Source of the DNA: an uncultured Bacteroidales bacterium
GTDB lineage: Bacteria; Bacteroidota; Bacteroidia; Bacteroidales; F082
Length of the DNA stretch: 64,000 nucleotides
NCBI GenBank assembly: GCA_937906455.1
Contig: CALCYT010000040.1
Location: 76,707-140,706, forward strand
Direction: 5' to 3'
A program made the position numbers and the translations under genes. The notes under the pieces were generated by a model. The model did not search any database, was not told the origin of the DNA, and worked only from the letters and a program-made list of their open reading frames with translations. Shown in pieces: positions 44,093 through 51,111 of this stretch. Every line of letters begins with the position of its first letter. The first letter of the stretch is position 1.

Positions 44093-46006
44093 ATGGGAAG
44101 AAGTATGAGAAAATGGCGTGTTGAGGACTCGGCAGAGCTTTACAACATCAACAATTGGGGTATTAACTATTTCTCTATCAACGAGAAAGGTCATGTAGTG
44201 GTGACGCCGCGAGAAGGCTGTGCCTCCGTTGACCTGCGTGAACTTGTCGATGAGTTGCAACTCCGCGACGTGTCGGCTCCAATGCTGATTCGTTTTCCTG
44301 ACATCATTGACACACGCATTGAGAAAATCGACTCATGCTTCAAGGAGGCGGCCAAAGAATACGATTACAAAGGCAAGAACTTCATCGTTTTTCCCATCAA
44401 AGTCAATCAGATGCGTCCTGTTGTCGAGGAGATCGTGAGTCATGGTAAGAAATTCAACATAGGTCTGGAAGCCGGTTCTAAGCCCGAGCTGCATGCCATC
44501 ATCGCATCGAACACCGACAGCGAGTCGTTGATAATATGCAACGGCTACAAAGACGAGAGTTTCATCGAGTTGGCGCTTCTCGCTCAGAAAATGGGACGCA
44601 CAATCATCATAGTTGTCGAGAAAATGAATGAGTTACGTCTCATCGCCAAGCTCTCTAAGCAACTGAAAGTGACGCCAAAAATCGGCATCCGCATCAAATT
44701 GGCGAGTTCAGGTGCGGGCAAATGGGAAGACTCCGGCGGCGACGCCTCCAAGTTCGGGCTCGCACCGTCGGAATTGCTTGAAGCTCTTGAGTTTCTTGAG
44801 AAAAACAACATGATGGACTGCCTGAAACTCGTGCATTACCACATCGGAAGTCAGGTCACAAAAATCAGAAGCATAAAGATTGCCCTGAAGGAGGCGGCAC
44901 AGTTTTACGTACAGCTTCACAAGATGGGCTTTAACATTGAGTTTGTTGACGTTGGCGGCGGTCTCGGTGTCGATTACGACGGCTCCCACTCAGCCAACAG
45001 CGCAAGCTCTGTCAACTACACCATACAGGAATACGTCAACGACGCCATCTTCTCCATAGTGGACGCCTGCGACAAAAACGGTTTGCGGCATCCTAACATC
45101 ATCAACGAATCGGGACGCGCGCTGACGGCACATCACTCCGTGCTGATTATGGAAGTCCTTGAGACTGCGTCGATTCCGACATGGGACGACGATGTGGAGA
45201 CTGTAGATCCTGACGACCACGAGCTGATTCACGACCTCTATGAGACTTGGGAGAATCTCAGCAGCAAGCAGTCGTCGATGCTTGAGACTTGGCACGACGC
45301 CCAAGAGATAAGAGAAGAAGCGCTCGACCGTTTCAACATGGGGCTTGTTGACCTTAAGACAAGAGCTAAAATAGAACGTCTTTTCTGGTCTATAGCACAG
45401 GAAATCAATCAGTTGGCATCTCAGCAGAAACGAGTGCCCGATGAGTTGCTCGCCTTGCCGAAACTGTTGGCCGACAAATATTTCTGCAATTTCTCAATGT
45501 TTCAGTCACTGCCTGATGCCTGGGCCATCGACCAGGTGTTCCCTGTTATGCCAATACACCGTTTGAACGAATATCCTGACCGTGAGGCCACTTTGCAGGA
45601 CATCACTTGCGACTCCGACGGCAAGATGACGACCTACGTCACAGGTCACAGCTTGTCGCACAATCTGCCGGTGCATTCTCTCACAAAAAACGAGCCATAT
45701 TACATAGGTGTGTTTCTCGTGGGTGCCTATCAGGAGATTTTAGGCGACATGCACAACCTCTTCGGCGACACCAACGCCGTTCACGTCTCTGTTGACGAAA
45801 AAGGTTATTCTATCGACCAACTCATTGACGGCGAGACAGTTGCAGAGGTGTTGGAATATGTACAATACAGTCCGAAGAAACTTGTCAGGACCGTTGAGTC
45901 ATGGGTGACGAGCTGCGTGAAAGCAGGCAAAATCACCGTTGAAGAAGGGAAAGAGTTCCTCTCTAATTACCGTTCAGGACTTTACGGATATACGTATTTA
46001 GAGTAA
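44093..46006 (+). CDS. speA: Biosynthetic arginine decarboxylase
   Basis: A 637-residue fold-type III PLP enzyme. PLP lysine Lys103 lies in FIVFPIKVNQM; KLVHYHIGSQV and the glycine-rich FVDVGGGLGVDYDG follow, with ESGRALTAHHSVL later and the typical SpeA C-terminal region. Length matches SpeA. It converts arginine to agmatine, the first step of the agmatine route to putrescine and spermidine, in the cytoplasm. A second ATG at 44105 (MRKWRVEDSAELY) is an equally good start. No other polyamine gene is adjacent. A heptanucleotide array begins at its stop codon. Confidence 0.95.
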   Translation: MGRSMRKWRVEDSAELYNINNWGINYFSINEKGHVVVTPREGCASVDLRELVDELQLRDVSAPMLIRFPDIIDTRIEKIDSCFKEAAKEYDYKGKNFIVFPIKVNQMRPVVEEIVSHGKKFNIGLEAGSKPELHAIIASNTDSESLIICNGYKDESFIELALLAQKMGRTIIIVVEKMNELRLIAKLSKQLKVTPKIGIRIKLASSGAGKWEDSGGDASKFGLAPSELLEALEFLEKNNMMDCLKLVHYHIGSQVTKIRSIKIALKEAAQFYVQLHKMGFNIEFVDVGGGLGVDYDGSHSANSASSVNYTIQEYVNDAIFSIVDACDKNGLRHPNIINESGRALTAHHSVLIMEVLETASIPTWDDDVETVDPDDHELIHDLYETWENLSSKQSSMLETWHDAQEIREEALDRFNMGLVDLKTRAKIERLFWSIAQEINQLASQQKRVPDELLALPKLLADKYFCNFSMFQSLPDAWAIDQVFPVMPIHRLNEYPDREATLQDITCDSDGKMTTYVTGHSLSHNLPVHSLTKNEPYYIGVFLVGAYQEILGDMHNLFGDTNAVHVSVDEKGYSIDQLIDGETVAEVLEYVQYSPKKLVRTVESWVTSCVKAGKITVEEGKEFLSNYRSGLYGYTYLE

Positions 46007-46030
46007 AGTTTAGAGTTTAGAGTTTAGAGT
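46006..46030 (+). repeat. GAGTTTA heptanucleotide array after speA
   Basis: Units AAGTTTA, GAGTTTA, GAGTTTA and a partial GAGT begin at the last base of the speA stop codon, just before the tRNA-operon terminator. Confidence 0.8.
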
Positions 46031-46070
46031 AAAACGCGAAGGGATGTCATGAATGACATCCCTTCGCGTT
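46031..46070 (-). terminator. Terminator of the tRNA-Ser/tRNA-Pro transcript
   Basis: Eighteen-base perfect arms (46033-46050 and 46053-46070). Read on the minus strand the hairpin is followed by TTTTACTC, a U-tract, so it acts as the tRNA terminator. On the plus strand no T-run follows, so speA termination here is less certain. Confidence 0.75.
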
Positions 46071-46073
46071 GTG

Positions 46074-46148
46074 TCGGGGTAGCAGGATTCGAACCTGCGA
46101 CCCCCTGCTCCCAAAGCAGGTGCGCTAGCCGGACTGCGCTATGCCCCG
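46074..46148 (-). tRNA. tRNA-Pro(TGG)
   Basis: Minus-strand cloverleaf with 5' CGGGGCA and 3' TACCCCG; the acceptor stem has one C-A mismatch at pair 6. The anticodon stem CCTGC/GCAGG encloses a loop with TGG, and the T-arm is GCAGGTTCGAATCCTGC. Discriminator A; no encoded CCA. It is 11 bases downstream of tRNA-Ser. Confidence 0.93.
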
Positions 46149-46159
46149 ATAGCATCTCG

Positions 46160-46247
46160 CGGAGAAGGGGGGATTCGAACCCCCGGTAGCCTTAGGGGCT
46201 ACGACAGTTTAGCAAACTGTTGGTTTCAGCCACTCACCCACCTCTCC
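46160..46247 (-). tRNA. tRNA-Ser(GCT)
   Basis: Minus strand: acceptor GGAGAGG pairs with CTTCTCC (one G-U), discriminator G. It has the long class II variable arm and an anticodon loop with GCT followed by A37; 88 nt. It reads AGC/AGU, an expected t6A substrate. No encoded CCA. Confidence 0.94.
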
Positions 46248-46270
46248 AGTCTTCTGCGGCTTAGCGGCTG

Positions 46271-46278
46271 CAAAAATA
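46271..46278 (-). promoter_or_regulatory. Promoter of tRNA-Ser/tRNA-Pro
   Basis: Plus-strand CAAAAATA reads TATTTTTG on the minus strand. CAA at 46298-46300 gives a -33 TTG exactly 19 bases upstream. Confidence 0.72.
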
Positions 46279-46357
46279 CAACAATTTTCAATACCTTCAA
46301 ACATTTTTTTTAATTTTTTTTATTTCATTTTTTCGATGTTGATAATCATAAATTTAT

Positions 46358-46365
46358 TAAATTTG
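46358..46365 (+). promoter_or_regulatory. -7 box for alkaline phosphatase gene
   Basis: TAAATTTG matches TAnnTTTG, 17 bases before ATG 46383. No Pho-box-like direct repeat was recognised. Confidence 0.55.
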
Positions 46366-46382
46366 CAAAAAATAATTTCATC

Positions 46383-47459
46383 ATGAGAATACGCAAAGTT
46401 TTATCAGTCTTAATCATTGCTGCGGCGATATTTTCAAGTTCTTGCTGCTCAAATAACGAAAAACAGTCAACACAAAAAGCCAAAAACGTCATCCTGCTTA
46501 TCGGTGACGGCATGGGACCGGCTCAAGTTTATTCGCTAATCATGACAAGTCATGAGAAGACCGCTTTCCAGCGTTTCCCCTACTCCGGATTCTCGATTAC
46601 GAAATCCGCATCAAATGAGATTACCGACTCGGCGGCAGGCGGTTCAGCTGTAGCTAACGGCAACAAAACAAAGAATTATATGGTGGGCATGACATCCGAC
46701 AGCATCCCTGTCCCAAGCATGCTTGACATTTTCGCCGAACAAGGCAAGAAGACCGGTGTTGTCGTCACCTGCGCCGTGACTCATGCGACACCCGCGTCAT
46801 TCATAGCTCACAATATCAACAGAAAAAACAACGAGGAAATCGCCCTTGAGATTTCCAACAGAGAGAATCTCAATGTTCTCTTCGGCGGCGGCAAGAAATA
46901 TTTCACTGAGCGCAAGGACAAGCAAGACCTCTTGAACAAGATGTGGGATAATGGGTGGAACATCTATGACTCGCTTTCGCAGATTGAGGACAACAACGCG
47001 AAAACCATGGTGCTGACATGCAACAAACACATGGTCAAAGCCCCGGACCGCGGCGATTTCCTGCCGAAGGCAACGGCAAAAGCCATCGAGATGCTTGACA
47101 ACGAAAAAGGCTTTTTCCTCATGATTGAAGGCTCGCAGATTGATTTCGCAGGCCATGCCAACGACTCGGCGACTCTCGTCGAGGAGATGCGCGATTTCAA
47201 CAATACACTCAATGTGGTCCTTGACTTCGCCGAGAAAGACGGCAATACTTTAGTGGTCGTCACCGCCGACCACGAGACAGGCGGCCTCACTTTGATTGAC
47301 CCCGATAGGAAATACACCCGGACCGACTTCAAGTTCAGCACCACGAGTCACTCCGCGGTGTTTGTGCCGGTGTTCGCTTACGGCCCTCAAGCCGCACGGT
47401 TCTCAGGCATACAAGACAACACGGAAATATTCAATAAAATAATGACAATTGCTAATTAA
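46383..47459 (+). CDS. Alkaline phosphatase, lipoprotein
   Basis: A 358-residue protein with an SPII-like signal (MRIRKVLSVLIIAAAIFSSSCC). PhoA-superfamily motifs are in order: VILLIGDGMG (metal), the nucleophile Ser83 in TDSAAGGSAVANG, THATPASFIAH, EGSQIDFAGHAND, VVTADHETGG and the C-terminal HSAVFVPVFAYGP. It would cleave phosphomonoesters in the periplasm or at the surface to release phosphate. At 358 residues it is shorter than E. coli PhoA (about 450-470) but normal for compact Bacteroidetes forms. It stands alone with its own promoter and terminator. Confidence 0.93.
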   Translation: MRIRKVLSVLIIAAAIFSSSCCSNNEKQSTQKAKNVILLIGDGMGPAQVYSLIMTSHEKTAFQRFPYSGFSITKSASNEITDSAAGGSAVANGNKTKNYMVGMTSDSIPVPSMLDIFAEQGKKTGVVVTCAVTHATPASFIAHNINRKNNEEIALEISNRENLNVLFGGGKKYFTERKDKQDLLNKMWDNGWNIYDSLSQIEDNNAKTMVLTCNKHMVKAPDRGDFLPKATAKAIEMLDNEKGFFLMIEGSQIDFAGHANDSATLVEEMRDFNNTLNVVLDFAEKDGNTLVVVTADHETGGLTLIDPDRKYTRTDFKFSTTSHSAVFVPVFAYGPQAARFSGIQDNTEIFNKIMTIAN

Positions 47460-47476
47460 AAAAAATCATATAATAA

Positions 47477-47513
47477 AAAGATGCCGGAGCCATCAGGCTC
47501 CGGCATCTTTTTT
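47477..47513. terminator. Bidirectional terminator after alkaline phosphatase
   Basis: Fifteen-base arms (47477-47491 and 47496-47510; core GATGCCGGAGCC / GGCTCCGGCATC) with a four-base ATCA loop, an A-run before and T-run after. It serves the alkaline phosphatase gene and the convergent DUF3332 gene. Confidence 0.9.
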
Positions 47514-47526
47514 GATGAATAAAGTT

Positions 47527-48027
47527 TTATTTTACATACATTTCGCGGAAATTGTCAACTCCATCCTGCGACAGTTCCACCAAAGTTGTCGTCTCTCCCA
47601 TGTTCAAGCAAATGTGGTTGTCATCCGCATAAGAGAACATCGGAGTAATTGTCTCACCTTGTTTCACAAACCAAACACCATTTTGAGTGATAAACTGAAC
47701 CGTCTCATCACCTTTGGTGATTGTGTAACCATCTTCATTTGCCTCAACCAAGTATTTGCCATTTTCTGTTTCGATAACTTCTGTGTTTTGTGCGACAATT
47801 TTTTGACCCGTCCAGAACTCTATGCTGTTGATTACAAACGCATCTGCCACGACGGACAGTTCATAAACAGGGAGAATGCTGAATGCCAAGAAAACAATTT
47901 CGTTGACAAACGGGCTGCCAACTGATTTGTTCCAGTTGTAAACTTTGTTAGTTAAACCAAACGAACCGATGCATGATGACAAGAACAATGTCGCTGCCAA
48001 TGCAATTGATAAAAATACCTTTTTCAT
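47527..48027 (-). CDS. DUF3332-family lipoprotein
   Basis: A 166-residue protein with an SPII signal (MKKVFLSIALAATLFLSSC). The start of the mature part (IGSFGLTNKVYNWNKSVG) and the hydrophobic FVNEIVFLAFSILPVYELSVVADAFVINSIEFWTG stretch fit DUF3332, a small family of unknown function. The C-terminal half (about 85-166) is a hydrophilic beta-type region. The hydrophobic segment may dip into a membrane. It is monocistronic, bounded by a promoter and a shared terminator; nothing nearby suggests a role. Confidence 0.8.
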   Translation of the reverse strand: MKKVFLSIALAATLFLSSCIGSFGLTNKVYNWNKSVGSPFVNEIVFLAFSILPVYELSVVADAFVINSIEFWTGQKIVAQNTEVIETENGKYLVEANEDGYTITKGDETVQFITQNGVWFVKQGETITPMFSYADDNHICLNMGETTTLVELSQDGVDNFREMYVK

Positions 48028-48063
48028 GATTTTAATTTTTTAATTAAACGTTTATTTTTGGGG

Positions 48064-48071
48064 CAAAATTA
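48064..48071 (-). promoter_or_regulatory. -7 box for DUF3332 gene
   Basis: Plus-strand CAAAATTA reads TAATTTTG on the minus strand; CAA at 48092-48094 gives a -33 TTG 20 bases upstream. A second perfect box (CAAATATA) is at 48081-48088, so there may be two start sites. Confidence 0.6.
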
Positions 48072-48135
48072 AGAAATTTTCAAATATATTTCAAAAAAAA
48101 ATTAATTTTTTTTCACTTATGTCAAAACTTATATA

Positions 48136-48143
48136 TATCTTTG
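48136..48143 (+). promoter_or_regulatory. -7 box for RRM protein gene
   Basis: TATCTTTG matches TAnnTTTG, 34 bases before ATG 48178. Confidence 0.55.
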
Positions 48144-48177
48144 CATTTAAATATTATAACTAATTTAACATTATAGT

Positions 48178-48438
48178 ATGAAGATTTTTATAGCAAAACT
48201 TTCCACTAAAACAACAGCAGATGATGTGAAACGTCTTTTCGAGCGTTTTGGCACCGTTTCGTCGTGCAAGGTCATCATGGATCATGAGACGAACCGCTCA
48301 AAGTGCTATGGTTTCGTTGAGATGCCAAACGACAACGAGGCTTATGTTGCCGTGGTGGAAACCAACGAGATGGAGTTTATGGGCAGTGTCATCAACGTAA
48401 AAAAGTCGAAGCCACAGCCTCTGTCAACGAAGAGATAA
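48178..48438 (+). CDS. Small RNA-recognition-motif (RRM) protein
   Basis: An 86-residue single-RRM protein. RNP2 is KIFIAKLS (residues 2-9) and RNP1 is SKCYGFVEM (near 40-48), joined in the usual beta-alpha-beta-beta-alpha-beta order. A short basic tail ends KSKPQPLSTKR. Single-RRM proteins of this size are widespread in Bacteroidetes, bind single-stranded RNA and are proposed post-transcriptional regulators that may fill the Hfq niche. The partner RNAs are unknown. It is monocistronic with its own promoter, next to tRNA-Arg(TCT). Confidence 0.92.
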   Translation: MKIFIAKLSTKTTADDVKRLFERFGTVSSCKVIMDHETNRSKCYGFVEMPNDNEAYVAVVETNEMEFMGSVINVKKSKPQPLSTKR

Positions 48439-48517
48439 ACGCAACACATTGAAAGACAATCATCTGAGAGAACGCAAATAATTTTTGTGTTTTTGTTATC
48501 ATTTTGCAAAAATTTTG

Positions 48518-48525
48518 TATCTTTG
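48518..48525 (+). promoter_or_regulatory. -7 box for tRNA-Arg(TCT)
   Basis: TATCTTTG matches TAnnTTTG, 17 bases before the tRNA 5' end. Confidence 0.65.
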
Positions 48526-48542
48526 CAGTCGCAAAATGCAAT

Positions 48543-48616
48543 GGTCTGGTAGCTCAGCTGGATAGAGCAACAGCCTTCTAAGCTGTGGGTCTTGGGTTCG
48601 AATCCCAACCGGATCA
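48543..48616 (+). tRNA. tRNA-Arg(TCT)
   Basis: Acceptor GGTCTGG (48543-48549) pairs with CCGGATC (48609-48615) with two wobble pairs; discriminator A. Anticodon stem ACAGC/GCTGT encloses a loop with TCT followed by A37. It reads AGA/AGG and is an expected t6A substrate. No encoded CCA. Confidence 0.95.
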
Positions 48617-48624
48617 CCTGAGCA

Positions 48625-48653
48625 ACGCCTGGCACAACAGCCGGGCGTTTTTT
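48625..48653 (+). terminator. Terminator after tRNA-Arg(TCT)
   Basis: Arms ACGCCTGGC (48625-48633) and GCCGGGCGT (48640-48648), one G-T pair, six-base loop, followed by a run of six T. It lies between the tRNA and tsaC, so tsaC needs leakage through it or an unseen start. Confidence 0.85.
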
Positions 48654-48678
48654 GGTGAAGACAAAAATAATTAAAGAT

Positions 48679-49290
48679 ATGTTTCTGCAACTACACAAGG
48701 AAAACCCCAACCCTCGTCATGTAAAAATGATAATCGAGTGCCTGAATGATGACGGCGTCATAATATTTCCGACCGACACCATCTACGGCATCGGATGCAG
48801 CATCAAAAGCAACAAAGCATTTGAACGCATCGCACAAATCAAGGGAATAAGAAAGGAAAAAGCACGTTTTTCATTCATATTCAACGATTTAAGTCAGCTG
48901 TCAGAGTTCACGAAACCGATAAGCAACGAGGTGTTCAAACTGATGAAACGCAACCTGCCGGGTCCGTTCACCTTTATCCTTGAGGCAAACAACAACATCC
49001 CGAAGATTTTCCAAGGCAAACGCAAGACCATCGGCATCCGCATCCCCGACCAGCCTGTCATAACAAATATCGTCAGAGAATTAGGTTGCCCGATTATGAC
49101 GACTTCCATCATCGATGAGGATGAAATATCTGGATTTATAACCGACCCGGAGGAGATAAATGAACATTACAAAGACCGTGTTGACATCATCATTGACGGC
49201 GGATATGGCGGAAACAAGGAAAGTACTATCGTGGATTGCACTGATAATGAGATACTTATAACAAGACAAGGCAAAGGTGTTCTCGAATGA
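48679..49290 (+). CDS. tsaC: L-threonylcarbamoyladenylate synthase (Sua5/YrdC family)
   Basis: ATG at 48679 is preferred; an upstream in-frame GTG at 48652 overlaps the tRNA terminator T-run. The 203-residue protein is a single YrdC domain: GVIIFPTDTIYGIGCS (about 25-40), the basic IKGIRKEKARF loop, LPGPFTFILEA, RKTIGIRIPDQP and a C-terminal STIVDCTD. It makes threonylcarbamoyl-AMP from threonine, bicarbonate and ATP, the donor used by TsaD for t6A37. It lacks the extra Sua5 domain. The gene lies between tRNA-Arg(TCT) and tRNA-Lys(TTT). No clear promoter of its own was found in the short gap. Confidence 0.92.
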   Translation: MFLQLHKENPNPRHVKMIIECLNDDGVIIFPTDTIYGIGCSIKSNKAFERIAQIKGIRKEKARFSFIFNDLSQLSEFTKPISNEVFKLMKRNLPGPFTFILEANNNIPKIFQGKRKTIGIRIPDQPVITNIVRELGCPIMTTSIIDEDEISGFITDPEEINEHYKDRVDIIIDGGYGGNKESTIVDCTDNEILITRQGKGVLE

Positions 49291-49331
49291 AAATTTTTGA
49301 AAATTTTTGTCAGAGCAATTGAAAAAAGCAG

Positions 49332-49339
49332 TATTTTTG
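49332..49339 (+). promoter_or_regulatory. -7 box for tRNA-Lys
   Basis: TATTTTTG matches TAnnTTTG; TTTG at 49306-49309 lies 22 bases upstream as a possible -33 element. Confidence 0.65.
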
Positions 49340-49369
49340 CAGTCGCAATTGAACGCATCAATTACCAAT

Positions 49370-49442
49370 GACTTGGTAGCTCAGCAGGTAGAGCATCACA
49401 CTTTTAATGTGGGGGTCCTGGGTTCGAGCCCCAGCCAGGTCA
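49370..49442 (+). tRNA. tRNA-Lys(TTT)
   Basis: Acceptor GACTTGG (49370-49376) pairs with CCAGGTC with one T-G pair; discriminator A at 49442. Anticodon stem TCACA/TGTGG, loop with TTT followed by A37. It reads AAA/AAG and is an expected t6A substrate. No encoded CCA. Confidence 0.95.
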
Positions 49443-49446
49443 CAAA

Positions 49447-49475
49447 GCCTTGAGTTTCACTCAAGGCCTTTTTTA
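49447..49475 (+). terminator. Terminator after tRNA-Lys
   Basis: Arms GCCTTGAGT (49447-49455) and ACTCAAGGC (49459-49467), three-base loop, followed by C and a run of T. The rest of the gap to 49678 is AT-rich with no gene seen; it holds a 14-base perfect palindrome (TATTAATATTAATA, 49481-49494) of unclear meaning. Confidence 0.85.
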
Positions 49476-49678
49476 TACCTTATTAATATTAATATATCCG
49501 CCTATCTTGAAAAAATCAAACCATTTTTATCAAATTGAAAAGCTGATTTTTTTGACAAACACCATTACTTATTGCATAACAACGACTTACAAAAACTGCT
49601 GATTTTCGCTTTTTGGTCAAAAGGTAATTTATTGCTGTCAAAATCTATTTTTTTACACACACATAACAATAAAATAAG

Positions 49679-49686
49679 TATCTTTG
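49679..49686 (+). promoter_or_regulatory. -7 box for RND efflux operon
   Basis: TATCTTTG matches TAnnTTTG, 33 bases before the ATG at 49720. No regulator gene of the TetR, MarR or AraC type is next to the operon. Confidence 0.6.
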
Positions 49687-49719
49687 CACGTTTTATTTTC
49701 ATTAAAAAACGACAACATT

Positions 49720-51039
49720 ATGTATAAAAAAAGTGTTTTTTTATTATGTCTCATTTTGCTGATGTCAGGCGTGAAGACACGAGCACAACAGACGCAGGAT
49801 TCGCTAATCATCAGTCTCGACCAAGCCATTGAAATCGCTCTTGAAGAAAGCAACAGCATAAAAATAGCAGACCTCACCATCGAGAAATCAGGCTACTCGA
49901 AGAAAGGCACATACGCTGCGTTGTATCCGAATATCTCGGCATCGGGAAGCTACCAGCGCACCATCAAGAAACAGGTGATGGCGATGGACTTCGGAGGCAA
50001 TGCAATGGAGATTGAAATAGGCAAATGGAACAACGTGAACGCTGGCGTCAGCGCGGCCATGCCACTCGTCAACGCTCAGCTGTGGCAGTCGCTGAAACTG
50101 TCGGCTCTTGATGTGGAGATAGCCGTCGAACAAGCACGCTCATCGAAGATTTCCATGATTGCACAGGTGAAAAAAGCATATTACGCAGTGCTGTTGGCGC
50201 AACAAGCATACGATGTTTATAAAGACGTTTACGCCAACGCCACCAAGAACTATGAGCATACCGAACAGCTTTATAACGCCGGTAAAGCCTCTGAGTATGA
50301 ATATCTTAGGGCACAAGTCAATGTAAAAAACACCGAGCCCAACCTCTATAGCTCACTTATGGCGATAGACCTCGCCATCTGGCAACTCAAAGCCGTGATG
50401 GGCATCGACCTTAACGCAAAAATAGGAGTGCAAGGCAACATCGACGAATATAAAGACGAAATGATGGCATACGACTTGTCAAGCAACATGAATCTGGAAA
50501 ACAACACCACTCTCGCACAGATGCGCCTGCAAGACAAACAGCTCGAACGCACCATCAAAATGACGAAATATCAGTACATCCCCACCCTATCTGGCTCAAT
50601 ATCATACAATTACATCGCTATGGGCGATGACTTCAAATTCAGATGGAACCCTTATTCCGTTGTCGGTCTTAGCTTAAACATCCCGATTTTCGACGGATTC
50701 TCAAAACACAACAACATCAAGCAATACCAAGCTTCAAAAGACATATTGCAGCTCACGATGCAAGACACTGAACGCAACCTTCAAATCGCATTCAAAAACT
50801 ATGAGAACCAGATTGCGACGTATATGAAGAACTATTCAGCCGCTGAATCGACAATGGAGATGGCGCAAAGAAGCTACGACATCGCGGAAAAGATGTACCA
50901 GCTCGGCAAGGCCACGCTTCTTGAGCTTAATGACGCGCAATTGGCGTTAGTGCAAGCGCAACTCACTAAGAGTCAGGCGGTTTACAACTTCATGGTAACC
51001 AAAGCGGCTATGGAGGAATTGGCAGGGAATGAGGAGTGA
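49720..51039 (+). CDS. TolC-family outer-membrane efflux protein
   Basis: ATG at 49720 gives an SPI signal (MYKKSVFLLCLILLMSGVKTRAQ); an in-frame TTG at 49684 lies inside the promoter. The 439-residue protein has the two TolC repeats: LDQAIEIALEESNSIKIA near residue 35 and long alpha-helical coiled coils. A central barrel region (SISYNYIAMGDDFKFRWNPYSVVGLSLNIPIFDGF near 295-330) precedes the second helical hairpin. It forms the trimeric outer-membrane tunnel for the pump encoded downstream. The stop codon lies inside a heptanucleotide array. It is first in a four-gene operon. Confidence 0.93.
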   Translation: MYKKSVFLLCLILLMSGVKTRAQQTQDSLIISLDQAIEIALEESNSIKIADLTIEKSGYSKKGTYAALYPNISASGSYQRTIKKQVMAMDFGGNAMEIEIGKWNNVNAGVSAAMPLVNAQLWQSLKLSALDVEIAVEQARSSKISMIAQVKKAYYAVLLAQQAYDVYKDVYANATKNYEHTEQLYNAGKASEYEYLRAQVNVKNTEPNLYSSLMAIDLAIWQLKAVMGIDLNAKIGVQGNIDEYKDEMMAYDLSSNMNLENNTTLAQMRLQDKQLERTIKMTKYQYIPTLSGSISYNYIAMGDDFKFRWNPYSVVGLSLNIPIFDGFSKHNNIKQYQASKDILQLTMQDTERNLQIAFKNYENQIATYMKNYSAAESTMEMAQRSYDIAEKMYQLGKATLLELNDAQLALVQAQLTKSQAVYNFMVTKAAMEELAGNEE

Positions 51040-51079
51040 GTTTAGAGTTTAGAGTTTAGAGTTTTGAGTTTATAGTTTT
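51038..51079 (+). repeat. GAGTTTA heptanucleotide array after tolC-type gene
   Basis: Six seven-base units (GAGTTTA x3, GAGTTTT, GAGTTTA, TAGTTTT). The array overlaps the TGA stop codon (51037-51039) and fills most of the gap before the adaptor gene, inside a presumed operon. Confidence 0.88.
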
Positions 51080-51111
51080 GAATAGATAATTGAAATAATG
51101 AAACATTGAAT

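Noticed and set aside
48652..48678. GTG start for tsaC
   Set aside because: It lies in the T-run of the tRNA-Arg terminator and adds residues not expected in the family; ATG 48679 is better placed.
49481..49494. 14-base palindrome as operator of the efflux operon
   Set aside because: It consists only of A and T, lies about 190 bases upstream of the promoter and directly after a terminator; chance is a fair explanation.
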